Part shown: piece by piece, positions 8,976 to 16,968 of the stretch | Layout: each line of letters opens with the position of its first letter | Numbering within the stretch: the stretch's first letter is position 1 | Translations under genes and position numbers: made by a program | Source of the DNA: Thermosulfurimonas marina | GTDB lineage: Bacteria > Desulfobacterota > Thermodesulfobacteria > Thermodesulfobacteriales > Thermodesulfobacteriaceae | NCBI RefSeq assembly: GCF_012317585.1 | Contig: NZ_CP042909.1 | Coordinates: forward strand, 310,001 to 374,000 | Length of the DNA: 64,000 nt | Direction of reading: 5' to 3' | Notes under the pieces: model-generated | What the model saw: only the letters and a program-made list of their open reading frames with translations | Databases searched by the model: none | What the model was told of the DNA's origin: nothing

Positions 8976-10213
8976 GGCCAGGGCCCCCAGGTGGCCTCCA
9001 AGATGGGGCCCGGAAGATAGAGCCTCCGGGCCGCCCCGTTGATGAGAAAGAGGTAGAGGCCCTCCCCTTCCGGGCCCTTTCCCCGAGCGAGCACGAAATA
9101 GCCGTTAGGGGCCACCGCCGGGGCCTCATAGGAGCCCTCCCCGCTTATGGCCAGCGGTCTCCCACCCTCCGGGTCCACGGTAAAGAGAAGGAACCGCCCC
9201 TGACGCTGACCGGCAAAGACCAGACGATCCCCCCGCGGCGACCAGCGGGGAGCTACATTGTAGCGCCCCTCATAGGTGAGACGGCGGGTGCCCCCGGTCT
9301 CGAAATCGTAAAGATAGATCTGGGGGGAGCCTGTGCGGTCGGAGACAAAGGCCAGATAGCGGCCATCCGGGGAGAAACTCCCCCCGGTATTCACCCCCTG
9401 GCCAAAGGTAAGGCGCCGGAGGATCCTCCCGGAAAGATCCAGGAGATAGAGGTCCGGATTGCCGTCCTTGCTGAGGGTGGCCACCAGGTGCCGGCCGTCA
9501 GGAGACCACACCGGAGAGGCATTGAGTCCCGGAAAGGCGGCCACGGTGCGGATCTTTCCGGTGGCCAGATCCAGGATCCGGATCTCCGGGTGTCCCTGTC
9601 TGTAGGCCACAAAGGCCAGGCGCCGACCCTCCGGGGAAAATCTGGGCGAAAGGATGATGGGGGCCTTAAGAAGCACCCGCACCCTCTTTCCCGAAAAATC
9701 CTTAAGACAGAGTTCGTCTCCGGAAGGGGTCCGGCGCACAAAGGCCACCCAGGTGGAAGCCACTCCCGGAAAGCCGGCCATCTCCTTTACCGCCAGATCC
9801 ACAAAGCGGTGCACCATGTAGGGGGCCGCGGAGGGAGAACCGGAAAAGACCTTCCTCAAAAGGATCTTTTCGGAAAAGAGGTCCTGAAGTTCCAAGTAAA
9901 GCTTGAAAAGAGGTCCCGAAGAAAGGACCTTCCCCGTAACGAGGTATTCCTGAAGATGGGTCCCGGGAAGGGGAGGCTCGGTGAGAACCCGGAAGACCAG
10001 ATGGGCCTCAAGATCTTCCCGCAGGAGGGGGGTGAGCTCCGGGGCTCCGGGTAATCCGGGCACCCGGACCACCACCGGAGTAAAGGTGGGTTGATCCACC
10101 ACGATGGTGAGGTCCGCCCCCGAAAGAGTCCCCGGGGTCCCGAGAAAAAGGACAACCAGGATCAGGGCCAGGGCCCATCCCTTTTTGACAGCCCACCGGC
10201 ACAGGAGTACCAT
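8969..10213 (-). CDS. tolB: TolB-like periplasmic beta-propeller protein
   Basis: This 414-residue protein has a signal peptide (hydrophobic ~12-26), an N-terminal domain (~33-150) and a C-terminal six-bladed propeller. Repeats of the form SPDGR with an aromatic or Ala-Phe follow (e.g. PRFSPEGRRLAFVAYRQG, SFSPDGRYLAFVSDRTGSPQ). TolB works with Pal in the Tol-Pal envelope system. No tolQRA or pal lies nearby in the window. No ribosome site precedes the ATG; a TATATT lies 8 nt upstream, so the mRNA could be leaderless. It is divergent from the DAHP synthase with only 37 bp between them. Confidence 0.88.
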   Translation of the reverse strand: MVLLCRWAVKKGWALALILVVLFLGTPGTLSGADLTIVVDQPTFTPVVVRVPGLPGAPELTPLLREDLEAHLVFRVLTEPPLPGTHLQEYLVTGKVLSSGPLFKLYLELQDLFSEKILLRKVFSGSPSAAPYMVHRFVDLAVKEMAGFPGVASTWVAFVRRTPSGDELCLKDFSGKRVRVLLKAPIILSPRFSPEGRRLAFVAYRQGHPEIRILDLATGKIRTVAAFPGLNASPVWSPDGRHLVATLSKDGNPDLYLLDLSGRILRRLTFGQGVNTGGSFSPDGRYLAFVSDRTGSPQIYLYDFETGGTRRLTYEGRYNVAPRWSPRGDRLVFAGQRQGRFLLFTVDPEGGRPLAISGEGSYEAPAVAPNGYFVLARGKGPEGEGLYLFLINGAARRLYLPGPILEATWGPWPQ

Positions 10214-10221
10214 TTAAAAGC

Positions 10222-10227
10222 AATATA
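10222..10227 (-). promoter_or_regulatory. Candidate -10 box of tolB (leaderless arrangement)
   Basis: TATATT on the minus strand ends 8 nt before the tolB ATG at 10213. I see no good -35. Spacing is the same as for the M20 amidohydrolase and the small secreted protein at 63381. Confidence 0.35.
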
Positions 10228-10250
10228 GCCTGAAAGGAGGGGCCAGGGCA

Positions 10251-11420
10251 ATGATTGTCATTCTCAAACCCGAGGTGGATCCGGCGGGGCCGGAAGTCCG
10301 CCGCATCCTGGATACCCTGCACTACTACCAGGGTATCCAGACCCGTATTTCCGGAGTTACCGGCCGGGAACGCCGGGTGGTGGAGATCTATGTCATCGGA
10401 GACACCTCCCGCATTCCCGACGAAGAAATAGCCTCTCTGCCCGGGGTGGAAAGGGTGGTCCGGGTTTCCAAAAAATATCGTCTCATCGGACGCCACCGCG
10501 AGGACCTCGAGGCCCTGGGCTTTGAGTACAACGGTCTTTACTTCGATCAGGATTCCTTCCATATCTTTGCCGGGCTATGCGCAGTGGACACCCCGGAAAA
10601 CGTAGAAGCCATGTTCCAGGCCCTGCGCCAGGTGGGGATCACCACCTCCCGCATGGGGGCCTATAAACCCCGGACCAACCCCTATTCCTTTCAGGGCCAC
10701 GGCCGAAAGTGTCTGCCCTGGCTCTTCGAGTTGGCCGGAAAATACGGCATCCGGGTGATCGCCATGGAGGTCACCAAAGAGATCCACATCGAGGAGATTT
10801 ATGAAGAGCTGGAGCGGGCGGGCCGGCCTACCGGGGTGATGCTCCAGATCGGCACCCGCAACGCCCAGAACTTCGAATTGCTTAAGGCTGTAGGGAGCCA
10901 GCAGGAGTTTCCCGTACTTTATAAGCGGGGAATGGGGATCACCCTGGAAGAATCCCTCAACGCCTGCGAATACATTGCCAGCGAGGGCAATCGCAAGATC
11001 ATCTTCTGTCTGCGCGGGGTCAAGACCAATCTGGGAGATCCCCACCGCAACCTGGTGGACTTCGCCCATGTGCCGGTGGTCAAGGGGCTTACCCGGCTTC
11101 CGGTCTGTGTGGATCCCACCCACTCCGTGGGACGTCGCCAGCAGGCCCCGGACGGCCTACAGGAGATCTTCCATATCGCCGCCCAGGGAGTCATCTCCGG
11201 GGCCAACGCCATCCTGGTGGAGTTCCATCCCCGGCCGGAGGAGGCCCTCTGCGACGGGCCCCAGGCCTTAACCCTAGAGGAACTCCCCCACTTTGTAGAG
11301 GACATGCGGATAGTGCGCGAGGCCTATCTGGCGCGCAAGGCCCTGGCCCAGAAGTATGCCCGCAGACAACCCTCGGAGGCTCCCCATGAAGTTACATTAT
11401 CTTCAGCATGTGCCCTTTGA
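10251..11420 (+). CDS. aroF: 3-deoxy-7-phosphoheptulonate synthase, type I-beta-like
   Basis: This 389-residue protein has an N-terminal ferredoxin-like regulatory domain (~1-75) and a KDO8P/DAHP synthase barrel. It condenses phosphoenolpyruvate and erythrose 4-phosphate, the first step of aromatic amino-acid synthesis. AYKPRTNPYSFQGHG carries Lys139 and matches the family's substrate loop. The metal ligands appear present: Cys110, the His of VDPTHSVGRR, the Glu of AILVEFHP and the Asp of CDGPQAL. The core motifs drift from the usual ones (AGLCAVDTPE for the usual AGPCSVE; QIGTRNAQNFELLKAVG for QIGARNMQNF), so this is a divergent branch. The C-terminus overlaps the amidotransferase start by 35 bp. 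Confidence 0.85.
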   Translation: MIVILKPEVDPAGPEVRRILDTLHYYQGIQTRISGVTGRERRVVEIYVIGDTSRIPDEEIASLPGVERVVRVSKKYRLIGRHREDLEALGFEYNGLYFDQDSFHIFAGLCAVDTPENVEAMFQALRQVGITTSRMGAYKPRTNPYSFQGHGRKCLPWLFELAGKYGIRVIAMEVTKEIHIEEIYEELERAGRPTGVMLQIGTRNAQNFELLKAVGSQQEFPVLYKRGMGITLEESLNACEYIASEGNRKIIFCLRGVKTNLGDPHRNLVDFAHVPVVKGLTRLPVCVDPTHSVGRRQQAPDGLQEIFHIAAQGVISGANAILVEFHPRPEEALCDGPQALTLEELPHFVEDMRIVREAYLARKALAQKYARRQPSEAPHEVTLSSACAL

Positions 11421-12084
11421 GACCCCGCGGGCCATCCTTGACTGGGCCCGCCAGAGGGGCCTTTCCCTTTCGGCCACCCGGTTTTTCGCCGGAGACCCTC
11501 TCCCGGAGGAGCTCCCCGATTTCCTGGTGGTCATGGGAGGCCCCATGAGCGTCCACGACGAGGATCAGTACCCCTGGCTCAGGGAGGAAAAGTCCTTCAT
11601 CAAAGAAGCCCTCTCCCGGGGCCTTCCTATCCTCGGGGTCTGTCTCGGGGCCCAGCTTCTGGCCGAGGCCCTGGGGGCCCGGGTCTATAAAGGACCTTAC
11701 CGGGAGATCGGCTGGTTCCCGGTAGAGCTTACGGAGGAGGCGGAAGCCCATCCGCTCTTTCACGGTCTCCCGCGGCATTTCCCGGCCTTCCACTGGCACG
11801 GAGAGACCTTTGACCTTCCGGAGGGCTCTCTCCATGTGGCCCGTTCCGAGGGCTGTCTTAACCAGGCCTTCCTCTGGGAAGACCGGGTGCTGGCCCTGCA
11901 GTTTCACTTGGAGATGACCCCGGAGGGGGCCGAGGATCTCCTCCGATACTGCCCGGAGGATCTGACCCCGCCGGGGCCCTTTGTGCAGGAGGCCGAAGGG
12001 GTGCGCGGGCGTCCGGAATATTATGAGGAAACCCGCCGGATCCTCTTCCGGCTACTGGATCGTCTTTCCGGCCTCAAGCCTTAG
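11386..12084 (+). CDS. Class I glutamine amidotransferase (GuaA-like domain, stand-alone)
   Basis: A stand-alone class I amidotransferase of 232 residues. MGGPMSVHDEDQYPW (~50-64) and the nucleophile elbow GVCLGAQLL with Cys86 are followed by the His and Glu of QFHLEMTPE. These domains release ammonia from glutamine or act as peptidase-like hydrolases. The synthetase partner is unknown; related proteins are annotated as GMP-synthase-like. I chose the ATG at 11386 because GGAGG lies just before it and the family begins MKxHYLQH; an in-frame ATG ten codons upstream has no such site. The end overlaps the convergent ksgA by 33 bp. Confidence 0.86.
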   Translation: MKLHYLQHVPFETPRAILDWARQRGLSLSATRFFAGDPLPEELPDFLVVMGGPMSVHDEDQYPWLREEKSFIKEALSRGLPILGVCLGAQLLAEALGARVYKGPYREIGWFPVELTEEAEAHPLFHGLPRHFPAFHWHGETFDLPEGSLHVARSEGCLNQAFLWEDRVLALQFHLEMTPEGAEDLLRYCPEDLTPPGPFVQEAEGVRGRPEYYEETRRILFRLLDRLSGLKP

Positions 12085-12906
12085 GGCCAACTCCAGGAAG
12101 ATCTCCGGGGCCACGGCCTCGGCCCGCACCTTTTCGGAAAGGCCGAGTTCCTCAAAGGCCCGGATTATCCTCTCGCGGGGGTAGAGGGTCTCCAGGTTGC
12201 GCAGGAGCTTCTTGCGCCGGCGGCCAAAGGCCGCCTTAAGAAGCCGAAAAAGACCGGAGGGCACCTCCTTTCCCAAAAATTCCAGTTTCACCACCGCCGA
12301 GGAGACCTCCGGAGGGGGATAAAACTCCGCGGGAGGAAGGACCAGGAGTCTTTCGGCCCGGGTAAGAAGGGCGGTAAGTACCGAAAGGATACCGTAGGTC
12401 CGGCCTCCGGGAGGGGCCAGCAGGCGATCCACCACCTCCTTTTGAAACATGAAGACACAGACTTCAAAGAGAGGGGCCTCCTGGTAGAGGCGGAAAAGAA
12501 GGCGGCTTGAAAGATAGTAAGGCAGGTTTCCGAAGAGCCGGAGGGGCCCGGAGAGTTCCCGGAAAAGGGCGGCGTAATCCAGGCGCAGGATGTCCCCTTT
12601 GCGGAATTCCACCCCTTCGGGCCAGGGGTAGACCCGGGGAAGGAGGGCCAGGAGTCTTTCGTCGAGTTCGTAGGCGATGACCCGGGGGAAACGCCGGGCC
12701 AGGGCCCAGGTGAGAAGCCCCAGCCCGGCCCCGAGTTCCACCACCGGTCTTTCCCCGGAGACTCCGGCCGCCTCCACCAGGCGCAAAGCGGTTTCCGGAC
12801 GCCGCAGAAAGTGCTGCCCCAGGGACTTGCGGGCCGAAAGGCCGAAGGCGGAAAGGATTTCCCTAGGTGAGGGATAGCTCAAGGCGCGGAAAGAGACTTC
12901 GGGCAT
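12052..12906 (-). CDS. ksgA: 16S rRNA dimethyladenosine transferase KsgA (RsmA)
   Basis: The protein has about 284 residues. The start SARKSLGQHFLRRPETALRL and the SAM-binding motif VVELGAGLGLLTWAL are diagnostic. LFGNLPYYLSSRLLF is the NLPY catalytic motif. The enzyme dimethylates two adjacent adenines near the 3' end of 16S rRNA. The ORF extends upstream to 12981, but those codons lie inside tsaD, so I place the start at the ATG at 12906. That still overlaps tsaD by 44 bp, and no strong ribosome site is visible; a TTG slightly inside (before SYPSP) is an alternative. Confidence 0.92.
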   Translation of the reverse strand: MPEVSFRALSYPSPREILSAFGLSARKSLGQHFLRRPETALRLVEAAGVSGERPVVELGAGLGLLTWALARRFPRVIAYELDERLLALLPRVYPWPEGVEFRKGDILRLDYAALFRELSGPLRLFGNLPYYLSSRLLFRLYQEAPLFEVCVFMFQKEVVDRLLAPPGGRTYGILSVLTALLTRAERLLVLPPAEFYPPPEVSSAVVKLEFLGKEVPSGLFRLLKAAFGRRRKKLLRNLETLYPRERIIRAFEELGLSEKVRAEAVAPEIFLELALRLEAGKTIQ

Positions 12907-13876
12907 GGATGTCCAGATCCAGACCGGCCGGGCCGGAGTCTTGATAGGCGAAGTATCCGGCCACCGCCACCATGGCCGCATTGTCCGTACAGTATTCCGG
13001 GGAGGGAAAAAGGACCCGTACTCCCTCCTCCTTTCCCATCTCCAGGAATTTCTGCCGCAGGCGACGGTTGGCGGCCACCCCGCCGGAGACCACCAGGGTG
13101 GAAAGCCCCAGGGCCTTCAAGGCCCGTCGGGCCTTTTCCACCAGGACTTCGCAGACCGCCTCCTCGAAGGAAGCGCAAAGATCCGCGGTCTCAAAGGATC
13201 TTCCGGAACGGACCAGGTTCAGGACCGCGGTCTTGAGTCCCGAGAAACTGAAATCCAAATCCGGGCTTTCCAGCATGGGCCGGGGAAGGGCTATTTTCCG
13301 GGGATCTCCCCTTTCGGCCAGGCGGCTGATCACCGGCCCTCCGGGATACCCCAACCCCAGAAGGCGGGCCACCTTGTCAAAGGCCTCCCCGGCAGCGTCA
13401 TCCCGGGTATGGCCCAGGAGGAGGTGTTCCGTAGGGCTCTTTACCAGAAAAAGGGCGGTGTGCCCCCCGGAGACCACCAGACTCAGAAAGGGAAAATCCG
13501 GGGTCTCTTCCAGAAAGATGGCCAGGGTGTGGGCCTTCACATGATCCGCAGCGGCCAGCGGCTTTCCCAGGGCATAGGCCAGGGCCTTGGCAAAGGAGAC
13601 CCCCACCACCAGGGAGCCCGGAAGACCCGGCCCGGCGGTCACCGCTACCAGATCCAGTTCTTCCGGCCGATGTCTCCGAAAGACCTCTTCCGTGAGGGGG
13701 TAAAGGACCTCCAGATGGCGGCGGGAGGCCACCTCCGGCACCACCCCCCCGAAGGGCCGGTGGAGCTCCACCTGGGAGGACACTAAGGAAGCCTCCACCC
13801 GAAAGTCCTCCGGCCCGCAGGAGACCAGGGCCACCGCCGTCTCGTCACAGGAACTCTCTATGGCCAGCACCCGCAT
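12863..13876 (-). CDS. tsaD: tRNA threonylcarbamoyladenosine synthase subunit TsaD
   Basis: A protein of 337 residues, normal for the family. It begins with MRVLAIESSCDETAVALV, the universal Gcp/TsaD opening. The metal-binding His pair is in DHVKAHTLAIF and VVSGGHTALF is the phosphate loop. VVSGGVAANRRLRQKF lies near residue 265. TsaD transfers threonylcarbamoyl to A37 of ANN-decoding tRNAs with TsaB and TsaE, which are not in the window. There is no Shine-Dalgarno sequence; a TATTAT lies 7 nt before the ATG, so leaderless translation is possible. ksgA follows with overlap. Confidence 0.96.
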   Translation of the reverse strand: MRVLAIESSCDETAVALVSCGPEDFRVEASLVSSQVELHRPFGGVVPEVASRRHLEVLYPLTEEVFRRHRPEELDLVAVTAGPGLPGSLVVGVSFAKALAYALGKPLAAADHVKAHTLAIFLEETPDFPFLSLVVSGGHTALFLVKSPTEHLLLGHTRDDAAGEAFDKVARLLGLGYPGGPVISRLAERGDPRKIALPRPMLESPDLDFSFSGLKTAVLNLVRSGRSFETADLCASFEEAVCEVLVEKARRALKALGLSTLVVSGGVAANRRLRQKFLEMGKEEGVRVLFPSPEYCTDNAAMVAVAGYFAYQDSGPAGLDLDIHARSLFPRLELSLT

Positions 13877-13882
13877 GCCGTA

Positions 13883-13889
13883 TATAATA
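13883..13889. promoter_or_regulatory. Shared TATATAATA -10 region between tsaD and radC
   Basis: Only 20 bp separate the divergent tsaD and radC start codons, and they contain TATAAT on the plus strand (13883-13888, 8 nt before the radC ATG) and TATTAT on the minus strand (13889-13884, 7 nt before the tsaD ATG). Both could act as -10 boxes for leaderless mRNAs. No consensus -35 is seen in either direction. Confidence 0.45.
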
Positions 13890-13896
13890 GCAGGAA

Positions 13897-14619
13897 ATGG
13901 AAAAGACCGCGGTCTTTCGGCGCGAGGTCTCCGGGCACCGGGAGCGCCTGCGGCGGCGTTTCCTGGAATACGGCCTTTCGGCCTTTACCGACGAGGACAT
14001 CCTGGAGATGCTTCTGGCCTTCGGCACCCCTCGCCGGGACACTCGGGGCACGGCCCGGGAGCTCTTGCGGCAATTCGGCTCCCTTCCGGAGGTGCTCGAG
14101 GCCCCGGTGGAGGAACTTACCCGGGTGGCCGGAGTGGGTCCGCGCAACGTGCTCCCCCTGAAATTCGTCCACGAGGTGGCCCGGCGCTATCTCCGTCGTC
14201 GCCTGGAGACCCGCCCTCGTCTCACCCGGGCCCGCGAGGTCTACGAGTATCTGGCCCACGAACTGGCCGATCGCCCCCAGGAGGTGGTGCTGGCCCTCTT
14301 TCTCGATGCCCGGAGTCGAGTACTGGCCCTGGAGGAACTCTTCCGGGGAACCCTCACCGAGGCCGCGGTCTATCCCCGGGAGGTCTTCCGTCTGGCCTTT
14401 GCCCATCGGGCCGCGGCCTTGATTCTGGCCCACAATCACCCGAGCGGAGACCCTTCTCCCTCCTCGGCGGACATCGCCCTCACCCGAAGACTCCTTCTTG
14501 CGGGCCGTCTCCTGGAGACCCGGCTTCTGGATCACCTCATTCTGGCTCGGGAAGGGTACTTCAGTTTTGCGGAAAAGGGACTGCTCGCCCGCCTGGAGGA
14601 GGAAGTCGCCCGGCTATGA
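13897..14619 (+). CDS. radC: RadC-like JAB/MPN domain protein
   Basis: A 240-residue RadC family protein. The N-terminal helix-hairpin-helix region reads VEELTRVAGVGPRNVLPLK (~70-90). The C-terminal JAB1/MPN+ metalloprotease-like domain carries HNHPSGDPSPSSAD (~180-195), the canonical His-x-His-x10-Asp motif. The biochemical role is unsettled; it was named for DNA repair, but the evidence for that in E. coli was withdrawn. It is the first gene of a coupled unit with ispH and tadA, its stop overlapping the ispH ATG. A perfect 16-bp palindrome occupies codons 2-7. Confidence 0.93.
   Translation: MEKTAVFRREVSGHRERLRRRFLEYGLSAFTDEDILEMLLAFGTPRRDTRGTARELLRQFGSLPEVLEAPVEELTRVAGVGPRNVLPLKFVHEVARRYLRRRLETRPRLTRAREVYEYLAHELADRPQEVVLALFLDARSRVLALEELFRGTLTEAAVYPREVFRLAFAHRAAALILAHNHPSGDPSPSSADIALTRRLLLAGRLLETRLLDHLILAREGYFSFAEKGLLARLEEEVARL
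13902..13917. repeat. Perfect 16-bp palindrome at the start of radC
   Basis: AAAGACCGCGGTCTTT reads the same on both strands. It lies within the first codons of radC and 26-41 bp upstream of the tsaD start, roughly where a repressor or activator of tsaD would bind. It could also form a hairpin in the radC mRNA. Function unknown. Confidence 0.5.
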
Positions 14620-16262
14620 AGATCGAGATCGCCCGTCGGGCCGGATTCTGTATGGGGGTGCGGAGGGCCATGCGCCTGGCCCTCCGGGCCGCAGAGACCG
14701 CGGAAAAGCCGGTCTACACCTACGGCCCCCTTATCCACAATCCCCAAGCCCTGGAGCTTCTCCAAAAACTGGGGGTGGAAGATCTGCGAAAGCATCTGGA
14801 GGCCCGCGAAGGAGTGGTGATCATTCGGGCCCACGGAGTCCCTCCGGAAGAAAAGGAAAACCTCCTGCGCCAGGGTTTTGAAGTGGTGGACGGCACCTGT
14901 CCTCGGGTGGCCCGGGTCCAGGCCCTGGCCCGCAAATACGCCCGGGAAGGCTATCAGGTAATCATCATCGGCGACCAGGAACATGCCGAAGTAAAAGGTA
15001 TCCTGGCCTATACCGAGGGCCGCGGCCTGGTGGTGAGCAATTTTGGAGACCTGGAAAGGCTTCCCCCTCTCGAAAAGTACGTAATCCTTTCCCAGACCAC
15101 CCAGGACGAAGAGGTCTTTGAGGTCCTCTCCCAGGAGATTCTTTCGCGCTTTCCCGGAGGCCAGGTCATCAACACCATCTGTCATGCCACCCATGTGCGG
15201 CAGGAAAGCATCCGGGAGCTCGCCGCCCGTTGCGAGGCCCTGGTGGTGGTGGGGGGTCGGGGGAGTGCCAATACCAACCGCCTGGCCCAGATCGCCCGGG
15301 AAGAAGGCCGGGAGGTCTTCCTGGTGGAAACCCCCGAGGAATTGCCCCTGGAAAAACTGGCCTCTTTTAGGCGCCTCGGTGTTTCCGCCGGGGCCTCCAC
15401 CCCTAACTGGCTCATCAACGGGGTGGTGGAGCGCCTCAAGGCCTACCGCAACCCCTGGCGCAGAGTCCTCCTTCTGGCCCTCTATCTCCATATTCCTCTT
15501 TTTCTATCTGTAGCCGGCCTTACGGCCGGGGCGGACCTTCTGACCGGAAGATCTCTTTTTCCGGTAGAGCCCCTGGTGGCCTTTCTCCTCACCTTCTTCG
15601 CCCACACCTGGAATCTCCTCGGGGCCCGGGGATTTCTCTCCCTGTGCCAGCCTTACAAGGCCGCCTTTTACGCCCGCCACGAAAGAGTCCTGGTAGGGAC
15701 GGTGGTGGGGAGTTTCCTCCTGGCCCTCCTTCTGGCCCTGAAGTTAGACCCCTTGACCTTCGTAACCCTGGCCCTTCTCGGAGGGCTTTCCGCCCTTTAC
15801 AGTCTCACCCGGCTGAGGAGCCTCTTTCCGGGAAATCGCACCCTCTTTATCTCGGCCTACTGGGTGGTCCTGGCCGCCATCCTGAGTCTTCCCTGGGAAA
15901 ACCCGGTCCCTCTCCTTCTCCTTCTGCCCCTTGCCTTCTGGCAAGCCCTCTATCTGGATCTTCTGGACCTCTTTGAAGACGGCTTCGTGGGCAAGGAATC
16001 TCTGGCGGCCCTCCTGGGAGAAAAACGGGCCTTCCGGCTCCTGAAAATCCTTATCGCCCTCGGGGCCTTTGTCCATCTGTTTTTGGCCCTGGGCCTGGAG
16101 CTGAACCTTCTGGTCCTCTTCCCTCTCTGGGCCTATCTTCTAGGGCTTACTCTCTATCTCCAGCGCCGCCCCTTGGGACGCAGGCTCTTTCTGGAGTATC
16201 TGGGGACCAGTCCGGGGCTTGTCTTTTTCGGACTGGCCCTTCTGGCAAGGGGACTTTCTTGA
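14616..16262 (+). CDS. ispH: IspH (HMBPP reductase) fused to a UbiA-like membrane domain
   Basis: A 548-residue protein. Residues 1-280 are a complete IspH, the last enzyme of the non-mevalonate isoprenoid pathway. The three Fe-S cysteines are Cys12 (AGFCMGVRRA), Cys95 (DGTCPRVARV) and Cys189 (NTICHATHVRQ); RAHGVPPEE, IIIGDQEHAEVKG and SAGASTPNWLI are also present. Residues ~283-545 hold about eight hydrophobic helices. D448xxD451xxxD455 followed by GKESLAALLGEKRA matches the second Asp motif of UbiA prenyltransferases. The first Asp motif is degenerate: N333 remains but the aspartates are gone. The ATG overlaps the radC stop, and the stop overlaps the TTG of tadA. IspH identity is firm; the membrane domain as UbiA-like is probable, and catalysis by it doubtful. 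Confidence 0.9.
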   Translation: MKIEIARRAGFCMGVRRAMRLALRAAETAEKPVYTYGPLIHNPQALELLQKLGVEDLRKHLEAREGVVIIRAHGVPPEEKENLLRQGFEVVDGTCPRVARVQALARKYAREGYQVIIIGDQEHAEVKGILAYTEGRGLVVSNFGDLERLPPLEKYVILSQTTQDEEVFEVLSQEILSRFPGGQVINTICHATHVRQESIRELAARCEALVVVGGRGSANTNRLAQIAREEGREVFLVETPEELPLEKLASFRRLGVSAGASTPNWLINGVVERLKAYRNPWRRVLLLALYLHIPLFLSVAGLTAGADLLTGRSLFPVEPLVAFLLTFFAHTWNLLGARGFLSLCQPYKAAFYARHERVLVGTVVGSFLLALLLALKLDPLTFVTLALLGGLSALYSLTRLRSLFPGNRTLFISAYWVVLAAILSLPWENPVPLLLLLPLAFWQALYLDLLDLFEDGFVGKESLAALLGEKRAFRLLKILIALGAFVHLFLALGLELNLLVLFPLWAYLLGLTLYLQRRPLGRRLFLEYLGTSPGLVFFGLALLARGLS

Positions 16263-16714
16263 GACCGGAAGACCGGATCTTTATGGAGATGGCCCTAGCC
16301 GAGGCCCGGCAGGCGGCCGAGGAAGGAGAAGTTCCGGTGGGGGCGGTCCTGGTCTCCGCCGAGGGAGAAATCCTGGCCCGGGCCCACAATCGGCCCATCG
16401 CCCTTTGTGACCCCACGGCCCATGCGGAGATCCTGGCCCTGCGGGAGGGAGCCCGGAAGTTGGGCAACTACCGCCTCCTCGGCACCACCCTTTATGTCAC
16501 CCTTGAGCCCTGCCCCATGTGCGCCGGGGCCCTGGTCTATGCCCGGGTGGCCCGCCTGGTCTTCGGGGCCCGCGACCCCCGCTTCGGGGCCTGCGTAAGC
16601 CTCTACCGCCTGGTCACCGACCCCCGCCTCAACCACCGTCTGGAGATCACCGAAGGGGTACTGGCCGAAGACTGTGCGGCCCTTCTTAAGGAATTCTTTC
16701 GCCAGCGCCGGTAA
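16259..16714 (+). CDS. tadA: tRNA adenosine(34) deaminase TadA
   Basis: A 151-residue zinc deaminase. HAEI (H55, E57) and PCPMC (C85, C88) are the catalytic and zinc residues, and VPVGAV and NYRLLGTTLYVTLEPC are family landmarks. It converts A34 to inosine in tRNA-Arg(ACG). The start is a TTG overlapping the ispH stop, preceded by AAGGGGA; the next in-frame ATG (16283) would remove part of the first helix, so TTG is preferred. Confidence 0.94.
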   Translation: MRPEDRIFMEMALAEARQAAEEGEVPVGAVLVSAEGEILARAHNRPIALCDPTAHAEILALREGARKLGNYRLLGTTLYVTLEPCPMCAGALVYARVARLVFGARDPRFGACVSLYRLVTDPRLNHRLEITEGVLAEDCAALLKEFFRQRR

Positions 16715-16741
16715 GGCCCCTCTGGACGCTATAGTGATAGC

Positions 16742-16963
16742 ATGGCTTCCCTTGACAAAGATTTCGATGGGCTCGGTTCCTGGTCTGAGGATGGGGTTCT
16801 GGTGGCTGCTTTATTTTTCACCGACGGAGAGACGGGGTATTTCGAAGGCGAGGTGGGTGCTTATGCCGAGGCCTCTGTGGTGCCTTTGCCCTCGGCCCTT
16901 TTCCTTTTCGGAAGCGGTCTTTTGGGGGTGGCCTGCTGGCGCAGAAAAAGGGAAATTACTTAA
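16742..16963 (+). CDS. Short ORF ending in a PEP-CTERM-type sorting signal (probable fragment)
   Basis: A 73-codon ORF with no signal peptide and no clear ribosome site, in the same frame as tadA and 27 nt beyond its stop. The last ~25 residues read VPLPSALFLFGSGLLGVACW followed by RRKRE. That is a V-P-L-P motif, a hydrophobic helix with FGSGLLG and a basic tail, which is the exosortase/PEP-CTERM sorting-signal layout. The preceding acidic stretch (DKDFDGLGSWSEDG) could be the end of a secreted domain. Without an export signal it cannot be sorted as it stands, so I read it as the 3' remnant of a larger exported protein. No exosortase is in the window. Confidence 0.5.
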   Translation: MASLDKDFDGLGSWSEDGVLVAALFFTDGETGYFEGEVGAYAEASVVPLPSALFLFGSGLLGVACWRRKREIT

Positions 16964-16968
16964 GGGGC

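Noticed and set aside
8945-10054. Plus-strand ORF of 369 codons
   Set aside because: It is antisense to tolB, which has clear propeller repeats; the plus-strand product has shadow-type composition.
13860-14615. Long open frame upstream of ispH that would give an 800-residue protein
   Set aside because: This part is the out-of-frame shadow of radC and is Pro/Gly/Arg-rich without known motifs. IspH homology starts exactly at the ATG at 14616.
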